The notes: generated by a model from the sequence alone, not told the origin. Counted from the first letter of the stretch, positions 1-5,876 are shown. The stretch is DNA of 10,230 bases from Bacillota bacterium (GCA_023405875.1 JAEXXN010000221.1:1-10230), one strand, 5' to 3'. Numbers and translations are program-made.

Positions 1-431
1 ATCTCCGATACAGTCGGTTCCTTTGAGTTCCTGCTGATAAGCAGGTCTCTCACCTGAAGCGCTTTGTATGCGATATCCCTTAAGGACCTGCTCACCCTGA
101 TGGAGTTGTTGTCTCTCAGGTATCTCCTTATTTCACCTATGATCATGGGCACTGCATAGGTTGAAAACTTGACATTCTGACCAAGGTCAAAATTGTCAAT
201 GGCTTTAATAAGGCCTATACACCCAACCTGGAAAAGGTCATCAACATATTCCCCTCTGTTGTTAAATCTTTGAATAACACTCAACACAAGTCTTAGATTT
301 CCCTTGATGAATTCTTCTCTGGAGGATAGATCCCCCTTCTGCATCTTCTTCAGAAGTTCAACCATTTTATCATTAGAGAGAACGGGTAGTTTTGAAGTAT
401 TGACGCCGCAGATTTCTACTTTATTAAGCAT
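1..431 (-). CDS. sigG: RNA polymerase sporulation sigma factor SigG (N-terminal part, cut by window edge)
   Basis: Sigma-G directs late gene expression in the forespore after engulfment. The visible 143 residues read from the start to the left edge with no stop. They begin MLNKVEICGVNTSKLPVL, the typical SigG N-terminus. Residues 45-107 are sigma-70 region 2, with NLRLVLSVIQRFNNRGEY, DDLFQVGCIGLIKAIDNFDL and KFSTYAVPMIIGEIRRYLRD. Region 3 starts with IRVSRSLRDIAYKAL (111-125). Region 4 lies outside the window. I chose ATG 431 over the in-frame ATG at 464 because it follows AAAAGGGTG and matches the family N-terminus; the candidate promoter would also put the transcript start at about the 464 codon. 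It lies 140 bp after sigE, the conserved order in spore formers, but a terminator and a separate promoter candidate suggest its own transcription. Recognition of the family is certain; only the start is open. Confidence 0.97.
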   Translation of the reverse strand, partial: MLNKVEICGVNTSKLPVLSNDKMVELLKKMQKGDLSSREEFIKGNLRLVLSVIQRFNNRGEYVDDLFQVGCIGLIKAIDNFDLGQNVKFSTYAVPMIIGEIRRYLRDNNSIRVSRSLRDIAYKALQVRDLLISRNSKEPTVSE

Positions 432-467
432 AGCACAAGCACACCCTTTTCTTAATGTTGACATTTT

Positions 468-498
468 AATTATTACCATAGGCCAACTTTATTATTCA
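468..498 (-). promoter_or_regulatory. Candidate sigma-F/sigma-G type promoter of sigG
   Basis: On the minus strand TGAATA (498-493) is followed after 15 bp by GGTAATAATT (477-468). The latter fits the sigma-F -10 consensus GGnRAnAnTW at every defined position. The GAATA part fits the -35 consensus GYWTA at four of five positions. Transcription would begin near 461, giving a leader of about 30 nt that contains the ribosome binding site for the start at 431. In B. subtilis, sigG is transcribed by sigma-F and then by sigma-G itself, so such a promoter is expected here. The match was made by eye and the region is A+T rich, so it could be chance. Confidence 0.45.
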
Positions 499-547
499 TT
501 TAGTGCTTGTACCAAAATGTTTTCATTGATTTATTGCATGACAGCAG

Positions 548-572
548 AAAAATGCGGCTATGCCGCATTTTT
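548..572 (-). terminator. Intrinsic terminator after sigE
   Basis: On the minus strand AAATGCGGC (570-562), the loop ATA and GCCGCATTT (558-550) form a perfect hairpin. It extends by two A-T pairs to an 11-bp stem, so the 3' arm itself ends in five T. It begins at the last base of the sigE stop codon. The T run is short and lies within the stem, so termination may be incomplete and allow some readthrough into sigG. Confidence 0.85.
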
Positions 573-1306
573 TACACCATCCTGTTTATCTCTTTTTTCA
601 AACGCTTTATTATCCTCTTCTCCAGCCTTGATATGTAAGATTGTGATATACCTAGCATATCTGCAACCTCTTTCTGGGTCTTTTCCACTCCGTCGTTAAG
701 GCCGAATCTGAGCTCCATTATCCTCTTCTCCCTTTCAGAAAGCTTTCTTAAGGCAATCTCCAGCAGCTGCTTATCGATTTCATCCTCCAGATATCTATAT
801 ATTATATCATTTTCGGTGCCCAATATATCCGAAAGCAGCAGTTCGTTTCCATCCCAGTCTATGTTCAGAGGTTCATCAAAGGATATTTCTGTTTTTGTCC
901 TGTTATTCCGCCTGAGATACATCAGTATTTCATTTTCTATGCAGCGGGATGCATAGGTCGCAAGCTTTATCTTTTTGTCAGGATCAAAGGTATTTACGGC
1001 CTTGATAAGCCCTATGGTTCCTATGGAAACCAGATCTTCAACTCCGACTCCGGTATTTTCAAATTTTCTGGCTATATATACCACAAGCCTTAGATTTCTT
1101 TCGATCAATATTGCTCTTACTACTTCTTCATCAGTCTTGAGGCGGGCTAATAGGAAATTCTCTTCATCATTTTCCAGTGGAGGGGGCAAAGCTTCACTTC
1201 CGCCTATATAATGTACCCATGTGTCTTTATATATGTTAAAAAACTGTAGTATCTTTATTATCAGCATCTGTTTCATCAAATTAAGTTTTTTAGTTACCTT
1301 CTTCAT
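572..1306 (-). CDS. sigE: Pro-sigma-E, mother-cell sporulation sigma factor
   Basis: Sigma-E is the first mother-cell-specific sigma factor. It is made as an inactive precursor and activated when SpoIIGA removes its N-terminal pro-sequence. The 244-residue product has a basic, hydrophobic pro-region (about 1-32) ahead of [13 protein letters not shown], the conserved junction in this family. Region 2 spans about 71-134 ([53 protein letters not shown]). [18 protein letters not shown] follows. Region 4 (about 187-244) has a helix-turn-helix, [20 protein letters not shown] start it at ATG 1306, preceded by GGGGGT with 6-nt spacing, giving the family's usual N-terminus. An upstream in-frame ATG at 1381 would add 25 residues unlike the family and has no ribosome binding site. 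The gene lies 164 bp after spoIIGA and is probably co-transcribed with it. Confidence 0.97.
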   Translation of the reverse strand: MKKVTKKLNLMKQMLIIKILQFFNIYKDTWVHYIGGSEALPPPLENDEENFLLARLKTDEEVVRAILIERNLRLVVYIARKFENTGVGVEDLVSIGTIGLIKAVNTFDPDKKIKLATYASRCIENEILMYLRRNNRTKTEISFDEPLNIDWDGNELLLSDILGTENDIIYRYLEDEIDKQLLEIALRKLSEREKRIMELRFGLNDGVEKTQKEVADMLGISQSYISRLEKRIIKRLKKEINRMV

Positions 1307-1327
1307 ATTCAGACCCCCATTTATATG

Positions 1328-1370
1328 TTTTGCAATAAACATTTTGCAATTTAATTCAAAGATTGCAAAA
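1328..1370 (-). repeat. Three 9-bp TTTTGCAAT repeats in the sigE leader
   Basis: On the plus strand TTTTGCAAT occurs at 1328-1336 and 1342-1350, and its reverse complement ATTGCAAAA at 1362-1370. In the sigE transcript the upstream copy (1370-1362) can pair perfectly with either downstream copy, giving two mutually exclusive 9-bp hairpins with loops of 11 or 25 nt. The nearer-to-gene copy ends only about 10 nt before the GGGGGT ribosome binding site of sigE. The repeats are directly seen; any regulatory role is inference, and the A+T-rich sequence raises the chance of coincidence. Confidence 0.6.
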
Positions 1371-1373
1371 GCA

Positions 1374-1416
1374 TATTCCATAATTTCATAGAATTCGCGT
1401 ATACCCTGATGGAATA
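1374..1416 (-). repeat. 8-bp inverted repeat in the spoIIGA-sigE gap
   Basis: TATTCCAT (1374-1381) and ATGGAATA (1409-1416) are perfect inverted arms separated by 27 bp containing GAATTCGCG. On the minus strand AGGGTAT is also repeated directly about the second arm (within 1401-1419). It has no T run, so it is not a terminator. It may be an RNA stem in the leader or chance. Confidence 0.35.
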
Positions 1417-1437
1417 CCCTAAGCGCGTTCCAGTGCT

Positions 1438-1470
1438 TATTATATTGAGCTGCAAGCTCCTGTTATAATA
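1438..1470 (-). repeat. Two-tier hairpin directly after the spoIIGA stop
   Basis: Reading the minus strand from the base after the spoIIGA stop, TATTATA (1470-1464) pairs with TATAATA (1444-1438). Inside it GAGCT (1459-1455) pairs with AGCTC (1451-1447) around the loop TGC. A small unpaired bulge (ACAG/C and AA) separates the tiers. No T tract follows, so this is not a standard terminator. It could stabilise or mark a processing point in the spoIIGA-sigE transcript, or partly attenuate it. Confidence 0.5.
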
Positions 1471-2376
1471 TCAACTTTCCTTTAAAATTTCCGGGTATAT
1501 CAACGCGCTGTATTCTCCATCCTTCGAGAGCTTTTTCCTGTATATTGCAATAATTATATTGCTCAATCGTATTTCTCTGTCACTGTCCAGTATGGTCACG
1601 GTATCAGGCTTGAACCCGACAAGCATGCCATTTTCCCTGCCCAGGGATTTATAAGGGATAAGCCTGAATCTGGCAGCCCATTTGGAGACGGCCATTATCT
1701 CAGCAATGGCGTTCAGATCGTTTTCCCCGCATTGTTCAAATATTTTCTGTATATCATCAGGCAGCAGCTCCCTTATCATTTCATATTCCGTTATAATTAC
1801 CGGTGCATTTGTTATCGGATCCTTCAGGGAGTTCCCCGTATCCACCAGTGCATCCAGTGACAGATGCTTCTTGTCAAAGTACATCTCAACGGTCAGTATC
1901 AGTCTTTCGCGCTTTATTCTGTGCTGTATGTAATCCCAGCTGAACCTGACAGTAAAATAAGCTGCTGCGACAGCTGCAACCAATATTTTAACCGGAAAAT
2001 CCTCTATGAAGGATATGCCGTTCCTGGTCAGGCCGAGACCGTTGACAAAGTAGAAGAATCCGAAAGCAGCGCCTCCGAAAATGAAGGATACAATATAAAA
2101 AATCCCGATAAGCTTGAGCAGCAAATGAAAGTAAGCAGGTGTATATGCAATTATCACAATAAATATCGAAAAAAGTATCTTCATGAAGAAGCTGTATAAA
2201 TAATTGTAGTCCGGAAAATAGGAAAGCACAGCGTATACTGCTCCAAGCACACTGGCGATCAACAATTTCACCTTTGAATATCTGTACCGGGCCAGACGTG
2301 CCGTACTCCACAAAATCACATAATTCATTATTAAGTTTTCAAGCAGTATGATATCTCCGTAAACATAAGTCTCCAC
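1471..2376 (-). CDS. spoIIGA: Sporulation sigma-E factor processing peptidase SpoIIGA
   Basis: SpoIIGA is the membrane-bound aspartic protease that cleaves pro-sigma-E in the mother cell after signalling from the forespore (SpoIIR). The product has 301 residues, close to the family norm. Its N-terminal half (about 1-150) carries about five hydrophobic segments, starting with YGDIILLENLIMNYVIL, typical of the family. The C-terminal half is the soluble protease domain, with the catalytic motif ALVDTGNSLKDP (Asp179). FRLIPYKSLG and the hydrophobic IIIAIYRKKL segment also fit the family. The start is GTG 2376: an in-frame stop lies two codons upstream, AAGGG stands 9 nt before it, and the N-terminus aligns with clostridial homologues. 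It is followed by sigE, its substrate gene. The 476-bp gap upstream holds a Spo0A-type promoter candidate. Confidence 0.96.
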   Translation of the reverse strand: METYVYGDIILLENLIMNYVILWSTARLARYRYSKVKLLIASVLGAVYAVLSYFPDYNYLYSFFMKILFSIFIVIIAYTPAYFHLLLKLIGIFYIVSFIFGGAAFGFFYFVNGLGLTRNGISFIEDFPVKILVAAVAAAYFTVRFSWDYIQHRIKRERLILTVEMYFDKKHLSLDALVDTGNSLKDPITNAPVIITEYEMIRELLPDDIQKIFEQCGENDLNAIAEIMAVSKWAARFRLIPYKSLGRENGMLVGFKPDTVTILDSDREIRLSNIIIAIYRKKLSKDGEYSALIYPEILKES

Positions 2377-2524
2377 CTTTTAATTCCCTTATCCTTTATA
2401 TACTCAATATTCCATACCTTCTCAATAATTTGCAGATAACTGCCCCATCCCCTCCTGCAGGATAATATACCATATAAATCGCACAAATCAGGCTGCATTG
2501 ATCGCTGCGATCTATAACGGCAAT

Positions 2525-2572
2525 GAAACGTTTCGCACTAATGAACAATTATCCAAGGAATCAGTGCGAAAC
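2525..2572. repeat. 10-bp inverted repeat with overlapping palindrome in spoIIGA leader
   Basis: GTTTCGCACT (2530-2539) and AGTGCGAAAC (2563-2572) are perfect 10-bp inverted arms with 23 bp between them. The arm centres are 33 bp apart, about three helical turns. The perfect palindrome GAAACGTTTC (2525-2534) overlaps the first arm by five bases, so two alternative pairings share the same GTTTC. The structure begins only about 7 bp after the inferred spoIIGA transcript start. It could be an operator on one DNA face or a 5' RNA hairpin. There is no T tract, so it is not a terminator. Confidence 0.7.
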
Positions 2573-2585
2573 ATATCCTAGATTA

Positions 2586-2618
2586 ATTATATAGAAGTTG
2601 GAATAAAATACCTGTCAT
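2586..2618 (-). promoter_or_regulatory. Candidate long-spaced sigma-A promoter of spoIIGA-sigE
   Basis: On the minus strand ATGACA (2618-2613, five of six matches to TTGACA) and a perfect TATAAT (2591-2586) are separated by 21 bp instead of the usual 17. The B. subtilis spoIIG promoter is known for good sigma-A hexamers held too far apart (22 bp), which makes it depend on phosphorylated Spo0A. No -35-like hexamer sits at 16-18 bp from this -10. Transcription would start near 2579, leaving a leader of about 200 nt before spoIIGA. The position, the spacing and the flanking Spo0A-like boxes agree with each other; none has been tested. Confidence 0.65.
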
Positions 2619-2625
2619 TTTTGGT

Positions 2626-2660
2626 AGTCGAAATTAATTATATTAGCATATTTCTCGACA
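2626..2660. promoter_or_regulatory. Pair of Spo0A-box-like sites upstream of spoIIGA promoter
   Basis: AGTCGAA on the plus strand (2626-2632) and TGTCGAG on the minus strand (2660-2654) each match the 0A box TGTCGAA at six of seven positions. They are in opposite orientation, 28 bp centre to centre, and the nearer lies 7 bp upstream of the candidate -35. Spo0A directly activates spoIIG in B. subtilis from sites in this general position. Heptamers with one mismatch are common, so the support comes from the pairing and placement. Confidence 0.5.
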
Positions 2661-2688
2661 GGATCTCCCGTTGCACGTTTCTGGCTGC

Positions 2689-2724
2689 GCATATCAGAGC
2701 AGCGCTGCGAAGCACCCGATATGC
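2689..2724. repeat. Imperfect cruciform between ftsZ terminator and spoIIGA promoter
   Basis: GCATATC (2689-2695) and GATATGC (2718-2724) are perfect inverted arms. They enclose the perfect 10-bp palindrome GCAGCGCTGC (2699-2708). Neither strand has a T run after it, so I do not call it a terminator. It lies upstream of the Spo0A-like boxes and may be a protein site, a backup fold for the ftsZ transcript end, or neutral. Confidence 0.45.
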
Positions 2725-2752
2725 CTTCAGTATAATTTATATTTATATGTAC

Positions 2753-2791
2753 AAAAAAGCAAAAAAGAACCAAAATCAATTTGGTCCTTTT
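2753..2791 (-). terminator. Intrinsic terminator downstream of ftsZ
   Basis: On the minus strand AAAAGGACCAAA (2791-2780) pairs with TTTGGTTCTTTT (2774-2763) around a 5-nt loop, giving a 12-bp stem with one G-U pair. Six T end or follow the stem (2766-2761), and a second run of six T lies at 2758-2753. It sits about 60 bp after the ftsZ stop and separates the division block from the sporulation block. Confidence 0.85.
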
Positions 2792-2852
2792 GTTAAATAT
2801 ACTTATTTACCCCAAAGCCCTGCTAAAATCGCGCAACGCGCAACCGTGTTGT

Positions 2853-3941
2853 CTATTTAAACCTGTTCCTCAGGAAGGTCGGAATGTCAATATCTTCGTT
2901 GCCGTAATTTGATGATTTCTGTACTTCCCTTTTTTCCTCCGGAAGTCCTGTTACTTCTATCTTTCTTTCAAAGGCTTTTGTTCCCGGATTTTCTTCAAAG
3001 CCTGTGGCTATAACGGTGATTCTGATTTCGTCCTGCATGGTTTCGTCAATAACTGCGCCGAAAATGATGTTGGCATCAGGATCAGCTGCCTGGAATACCA
3101 TATCTGCTGCTTCATTAACTTCAAAAATACCCAGGTTTACGCCGCCGGTAATGTTGAGAAGCACACTTTTTGCTCCTTCGATACAGGTTTCAAGAAGAGG
3201 ACTCTGTATTGCCTGCTTGACAGCGTCAGCGCCTCTGGTTTCACCGCTGGAGCTTCCTATACCCATATGGGCAAAGCCCTTGTTGAGCATTATGGTCTTT
3301 ACATCTGCGAAGTCAAGGTTTACAAGGCCGGGAACAGCAATAAGGTCCGATATGCCCTGCACACCCTGCCTCAAAACATCATCGGCTATTTTGAAGGCAT
3401 CCATTATAGATGCTTTCTTATCAACAATCTGAAGCAGCCTGTCGTTAGGTATTGTAACCAGGGTGTCAACCTTTTCCTTCAGCTCCAGGAGGCCTTTCTC
3501 AGCCTGCATTTTCCTGACTTTTCCTTCAAAGCCGAAGGGCTTTGTTACAACCCCGACTGTAAGTATCCCAAGCTCCTTGGCAACCTGTGCGACTATAGGC
3601 GCTGCACCTGTACCTGTACCTCCGCCCATGCCGGCAGTAACAAATACCATGTCGGCTCCATCCAGCATCTTCTTGATTTCTTCGTAGTTTTCCTCTGCAG
3701 CTCTTTTGCCTATTTCCGGATTAGCCCCAGCACCCAAGCCTTTTGTAAGCTTTTCTCCAATCTGGATTTTATTTGGAGCAAGTGACATATATAACGCCTG
3801 TTTATCTGTATTTATCGCGTAAAATTCCACGCCTTTAAGACCTGCACTGATCATTCTGTTAATAGCATTATTCCCGGCGCCGCCAACACCCACAACCTTA
3901 ATCTGGGCAACAGAATTCATATCTACATCAAATTCAAGCAC
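2853..3941 (-). CDS. ftsZ: Cell division protein FtsZ
   Basis: FtsZ is the tubulin-like GTPase that forms the cytoplasmic Z ring and recruits the divisome. The 362-residue product is full length. It has [15 protein letters not shown] (16-30) for nucleotide binding, the tubulin signature GGGTGTG (106-112), PFGFEGKVR (135-143) and the T7 catalytic loop NLDFADV (208-214). A short variable linker leads to the C-terminal peptide [11 protein letters not shown], which binds membrane-tethering partners. The start is GTG 3941, with GGGAGG 7 nt upstream. Unlike many dcw clusters, no ftsA precedes it, so its membrane tether must be encoded elsewhere (FtsA or SepF). A terminator follows. The 117-bp upstream gap has no convincing promoter, so transcription may also come from the sbp side. 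Confidence 0.98.
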   Translation of the reverse strand: MLEFDVDMNSVAQIKVVGVGGAGNNAINRMISAGLKGVEFYAINTDKQALYMSLAPNKIQIGEKLTKGLGAGANPEIGKRAAEENYEEIKKMLDGADMVFVTAGMGGGTGTGAAPIVAQVAKELGILTVGVVTKPFGFEGKVRKMQAEKGLLELKEKVDTLVTIPNDRLLQIVDKKASIMDAFKIADDVLRQGVQGISDLIAVPGLVNLDFADVKTIMLNKGFAHMGIGSSSGETRGADAVKQAIQSPLLETCIEGAKSVLLNITGGVNLGIFEVNEAADMVFQAADPDANIIFGAVIDETMQDEIRITVIATGFEENPGTKAFERKIEVTGLPEEKREVQKSSNYGNEDIDIPTFLRNRFK

Positions 3942-3969
3942 AATACAACCTCCCTATTCACATCTCTTA

Positions 3970-3998
3970 TATAAATAAAATCATTAATCCTAAAACAA
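3970..3998 (-). promoter_or_regulatory. Weak candidate promoter upstream of ftsZ
   Basis: The 117-bp gap between sbp and ftsZ is very A+T rich. The best 17-bp-spaced pair I find on the minus strand is TTGTTT (3998-3993) and TTTATA (3975-3970), each with only three of six consensus matches. TATATA overlaps the latter two bases downstream at a spacing of 19. I found no sigma-H-like AGGA/GAAT pair at proper spacing. Listed as the best site seen, not a firm call. Confidence 0.2.
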
Positions 3999-4058
3999 GT
4001 TATCTTAATTAGTTCAACACAAGTCCCGGTTTTCCTTTATTTTTTTGTACTTTTGTTG

Positions 4059-4400
4059 TTATTTTTTTTTGATATCCATAAGCAAGTATCTTCGTATTAT
4101 GGCAAAGTTCTGGAACAACCTTACACCAAAAGCAAAAATAGCTGCATAGTATATTGGAACTCCCAATTGGTCCCCTATATATGTAAGTATTGCTGCCAAT
4201 ATTGCATTGCCGAAAAAACCGGATATGAATATCTCTATATCAAAGGTCTTTTCTATACTGGACCTTATTCCTCCGAAAACAGAGTCCAGGGCAGCGAGGA
4301 TCGCCACCGACATGTAGCTTGAATATTGAATCGGTATAGTAATTGGTGAGATCAGTCCGATTATGATTCCCAACAACAGTCCGATAATAGGTATTATCAT
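4059..4400 (-). CDS. sbp: Small basic membrane protein Sbp (DUF1290 family)
   Basis: The 113-residue product is almost entirely hydrophobic and ends in a basic tail (RRYLLMDIKKK). It fits the small basic protein family found next to divIB and the DUF881 genes in Firmicutes dcw clusters. Hydrophobic segments lie at about 2-20, 29-42, 58-76 and 82-100, with the conserved SYMSVAILAALDSVFGGIRS between the first and third. Its molecular function is unknown; the location suggests a role in division or envelope synthesis. It starts with ATG 4400, overlaps the upstream DUF881 stop by 4 bp, and has AAGGTGGTG upstream, so translational coupling is likely. The last three sense codons are a run of nine A. 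Confidence 0.93.
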   Translation of the reverse strand: MIIPIIGLLLGIIIGLISPITIPIQYSSYMSVAILAALDSVFGGIRSSIEKTFDIEIFISGFFGNAILAAILTYIGDQLGVPIYYAAIFAFGVRLFQNFAIIRRYLLMDIKKK

Positions 4401-5128
4401 TTTGCTTCACCACCTTCAGATTTTCTTTGATACCTCATTTTATAACTGCCATTGTAGCCTTCAACCGTGAGTTTTTCAACCTTCTGAATCTCTACCTCTA
4501 TACCGGTGTATCCCATATACAGCTCAATATAGCTTTCCGGAGCAAGTGCCGAAGCCTCAAGGGCCTTTGGATCTCCGACAGCTTTTATCACAAAAGGAAC
4601 CGCATGCCTTTTACCGTCAATATTTATTGTTGGTCCGCCGCACCTTATGCTCGTAGTTGAAGTCACTCTTTCGCCATTTATTGAAATAGCTTCTGCCCCT
4701 GCCATTCTGAGCTCATTGACTATTTCCAGTATGTCAATGTCATGAATGAGATACCATGCAATGTCCTCACCCTCAGAAACCTCCTGCTTGCTGTCATTTA
4801 AGGTCATTATGATCCCAGGTCCCTTTACCTCTACCAGATCAGAATAATTGAGCGTTTTCTCCAGCTCCTTCTTCATTATCCCAAAGGCACTTCCTGTGGT
4901 CTCAACTCCTGTTTTGTACAGCGCAAGCTTCAGCGCCTGTTCGTTTATAGAGGCATTCAGCTGCTTATTCTCAGCCTCAACATTATTTATCTCATTCTGC
5001 AGATCCAGAAGCTTCGGTATTGTGATTATTCCCTGGTATGTAATATTGGATTTTAACTGCACTGTTGTTATAAAACCCATTAAAGCTGCCAACAGAAACA
5101 GGTAATATAAATATCCTTTTCTATTCAT
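4397..5128 (-). CDS. DUF881 family membrane protein, second copy (YlxX position)
   Basis: This is a 243-residue, single-pass membrane protein. It has an N-terminal membrane segment (about 5-25), a coiled-coil-like stretch (about 38-65, LQNEINNVEAENKQLNASINEQ) and a DUF881 domain. Family motifs are VKGPGIIMTLND, AEAISINGERVTSTTSIR, GPTINIDGKRHAVPF and IKAVGDPKALE. The position between the first DUF881 gene and sbp corresponds to ylxX of B. subtilis. No biochemical function is known. I prefer ATG 5128, one base after the preceding stop and 12 nt after GAGGGAG. The in-frame ATG at 5149 would overlap the preceding gene by 20 bp and has no visible ribosome binding site. Confidence 0.9.
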   Translation of the reverse strand: MNRKGYLYYLFLLAALMGFITTVQLKSNITYQGIITIPKLLDLQNEINNVEAENKQLNASINEQALKLALYKTGVETTGSAFGIMKKELEKTLNYSDLVEVKGPGIIMTLNDSKQEVSEGEDIAWYLIHDIDILEIVNELRMAGAEAISINGERVTSTTSIRCGGPTINIDGKRHAVPFVIKAVGDPKALEASALAPESYIELYMGYTGIEVEIQKVEKLTVEGYNGSYKMRYQRKSEGGEAK

Positions 5129-5129
5129 A

Positions 5130-5849
5130 TTAGTTGGCTGCTCCCTCATCAGATATTTTTATATACTGCCTTTCAATAACGCCGTTGTATTTTTCTATTT
5201 TTATGAGCTGTTCCTGTGTTATTGTCACAGCAATTCCGCTGGTCTCAAATCTCTCAACAATTCCTTCCCTCAGCCGGAGTGCAGCTTCCAGCGTTTTGGG
5301 GTTGCCTATGGCTTTAAACACAAAGGGAGGCGCATAGGGCACAGTATTGATGTTTATATGTATTCCTCCCACCTGCCGTATTTCGGTGGTTGAGATAATT
5401 CTCTGACCATTTATCGAAACCGCCTCTGCTCCGGCAGCATTAAGCTCGTTCAGGAGCTCAAGGAGCATGGAATACGATATCAACGGATAATTCACTTTTT
5501 CACTGAATTTCAGGTCGTCGACGATAACAGTTATCCCCGGTCCCTCGACATCCTCTATACCGGCAAGTATCCTTGCCCTGTCAAGGTCATCCTTCAATAT
5601 TTTGGCGGATACGCTCCCCTGGGATGCTGTATTCTCAAATTCCTTTATCTTGGTTTCATATTCATTCTTCACATTCAGAAGCTTGGAATTCTCTTCCTTT
5701 ACCTTCTTAAGCTGGGCTGCAAGCTCTCTGGCCCTGTATTCGGAAACAGTCCCAACACCCTGCTTTATGGTTCTGAACTGAATCGAAACCATAAGGCCCA
5801 GTACTACACAAACTATGGCAATTGAAACCTGCACTTTTATATTCTTCAT
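5130..5849 (-). CDS. DUF881 family membrane protein, first copy (YlxW position)
   Basis: The 239-residue product has an N-terminal membrane segment (about 7-24), a charged coiled-coil-like region (about 35-75, rich in K and E) and an extracytoplasmic DUF881 domain. Motifs are VEGPGITVIVDD, AEAVSINGQRIISTTEIR, GGIHININTVPYAPPF and FKAIGNPKTLE. These closely parallel the next gene, so the two look like an old tandem duplication. Its place after ftsQ/divIB matches ylxW of B. subtilis. Function is unknown. The start at ATG 5849 is well supported by AGGAGG 7 nt upstream. Confidence 0.93.
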   Translation of the reverse strand: MKNIKVQVSIAIVCVVLGLMVSIQFRTIKQGVGTVSEYRARELAAQLKKVKEENSKLLNVKNEYETKIKEFENTASQGSVSAKILKDDLDRARILAGIEDVEGPGITVIVDDLKFSEKVNYPLISYSMLLELLNELNAAGAEAVSINGQRIISTTEIRQVGGIHININTVPYAPPFVFKAIGNPKTLEAALRLREGIVERFETSGIAVTITQEQLIKIEKYNGVIERQYIKISDEGAAN

Positions 5850-5876
5850 TTCAAGTCCTCCTAATCCCCAAGGGAT

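Larger units (their letters stand above)
2377..2852. other. Intergenic region between ftsZ and spoIIGA (476 bp)
   Basis: I see no believable gene here on either strand. In minus-strand order it holds the ftsZ terminator (2791-2753), an imperfect cruciform (2724-2689), two Spo0A-box-like sites (2660-2654 and 2632-2626) and a long-spaced promoter (2618-2586). A roughly 200-nt spoIIGA leader follows, with a 10-bp inverted repeat (2572-2530), an overlapping 10-bp palindrome (2534-2525) and a 13-bp palindrome GATCGC-T-GCGATC (2500-2512). Near 2465-2479 the minus strand also has TGGTATATT, resembling an extended -10 but with no good -35. A polypurine stretch AGGAGGGG (2456-2449) resembles a ribosome binding site, but only a 9-codon frame (MGQLSANY plus stop) follows it at a 0-2 nt spacing. 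Confidence 0.8.

Noticed and set aside
304..699. Plus-strand open frame of 131 codons antisense to sigG and sigE
   Set aside because: It spans two well-supported minus-strand genes and the terminator between them, with no family features; a shadow frame.
1988..2311. Alternative minus-strand frame of 107 codons inside spoIIGA
   Set aside because: Lies wholly within spoIIGA in another frame. The AAAAGGTGGAG near the spoIIGA start could serve an out-of-frame ATG at 2366, but that does not lead to a supported protein.
2428..2454. Short leader-peptide frame after AGGAGGGG upstream of spoIIGA
   Set aside because: The purine run nearly abuts the ATG (0-2 nt), and the frame has only eight residues (MGQLSANY) with no regulatory codon pattern.
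2830..2842. GCGC-rich repeat just after the ftsZ stop
   Set aside because: The stem would be only about four base pairs and has no T tract; the real terminator is 40 bp further on.
2621..2860. Plus-strand open frame of 79 codons in the ftsZ-spoIIGA gap
   Set aside because: It starts with TTG and has no ribosome binding site. It runs through the ftsZ terminator and into the ftsZ end, and its product has no recognisable features.
4062..4070. Run of nine A at the sbp 3' end as a slippage site
   Set aside because: It only encodes the final three lysines. A frameshift would add a short unremarkable tail, and homopolymers are common in this A+T-rich DNA.
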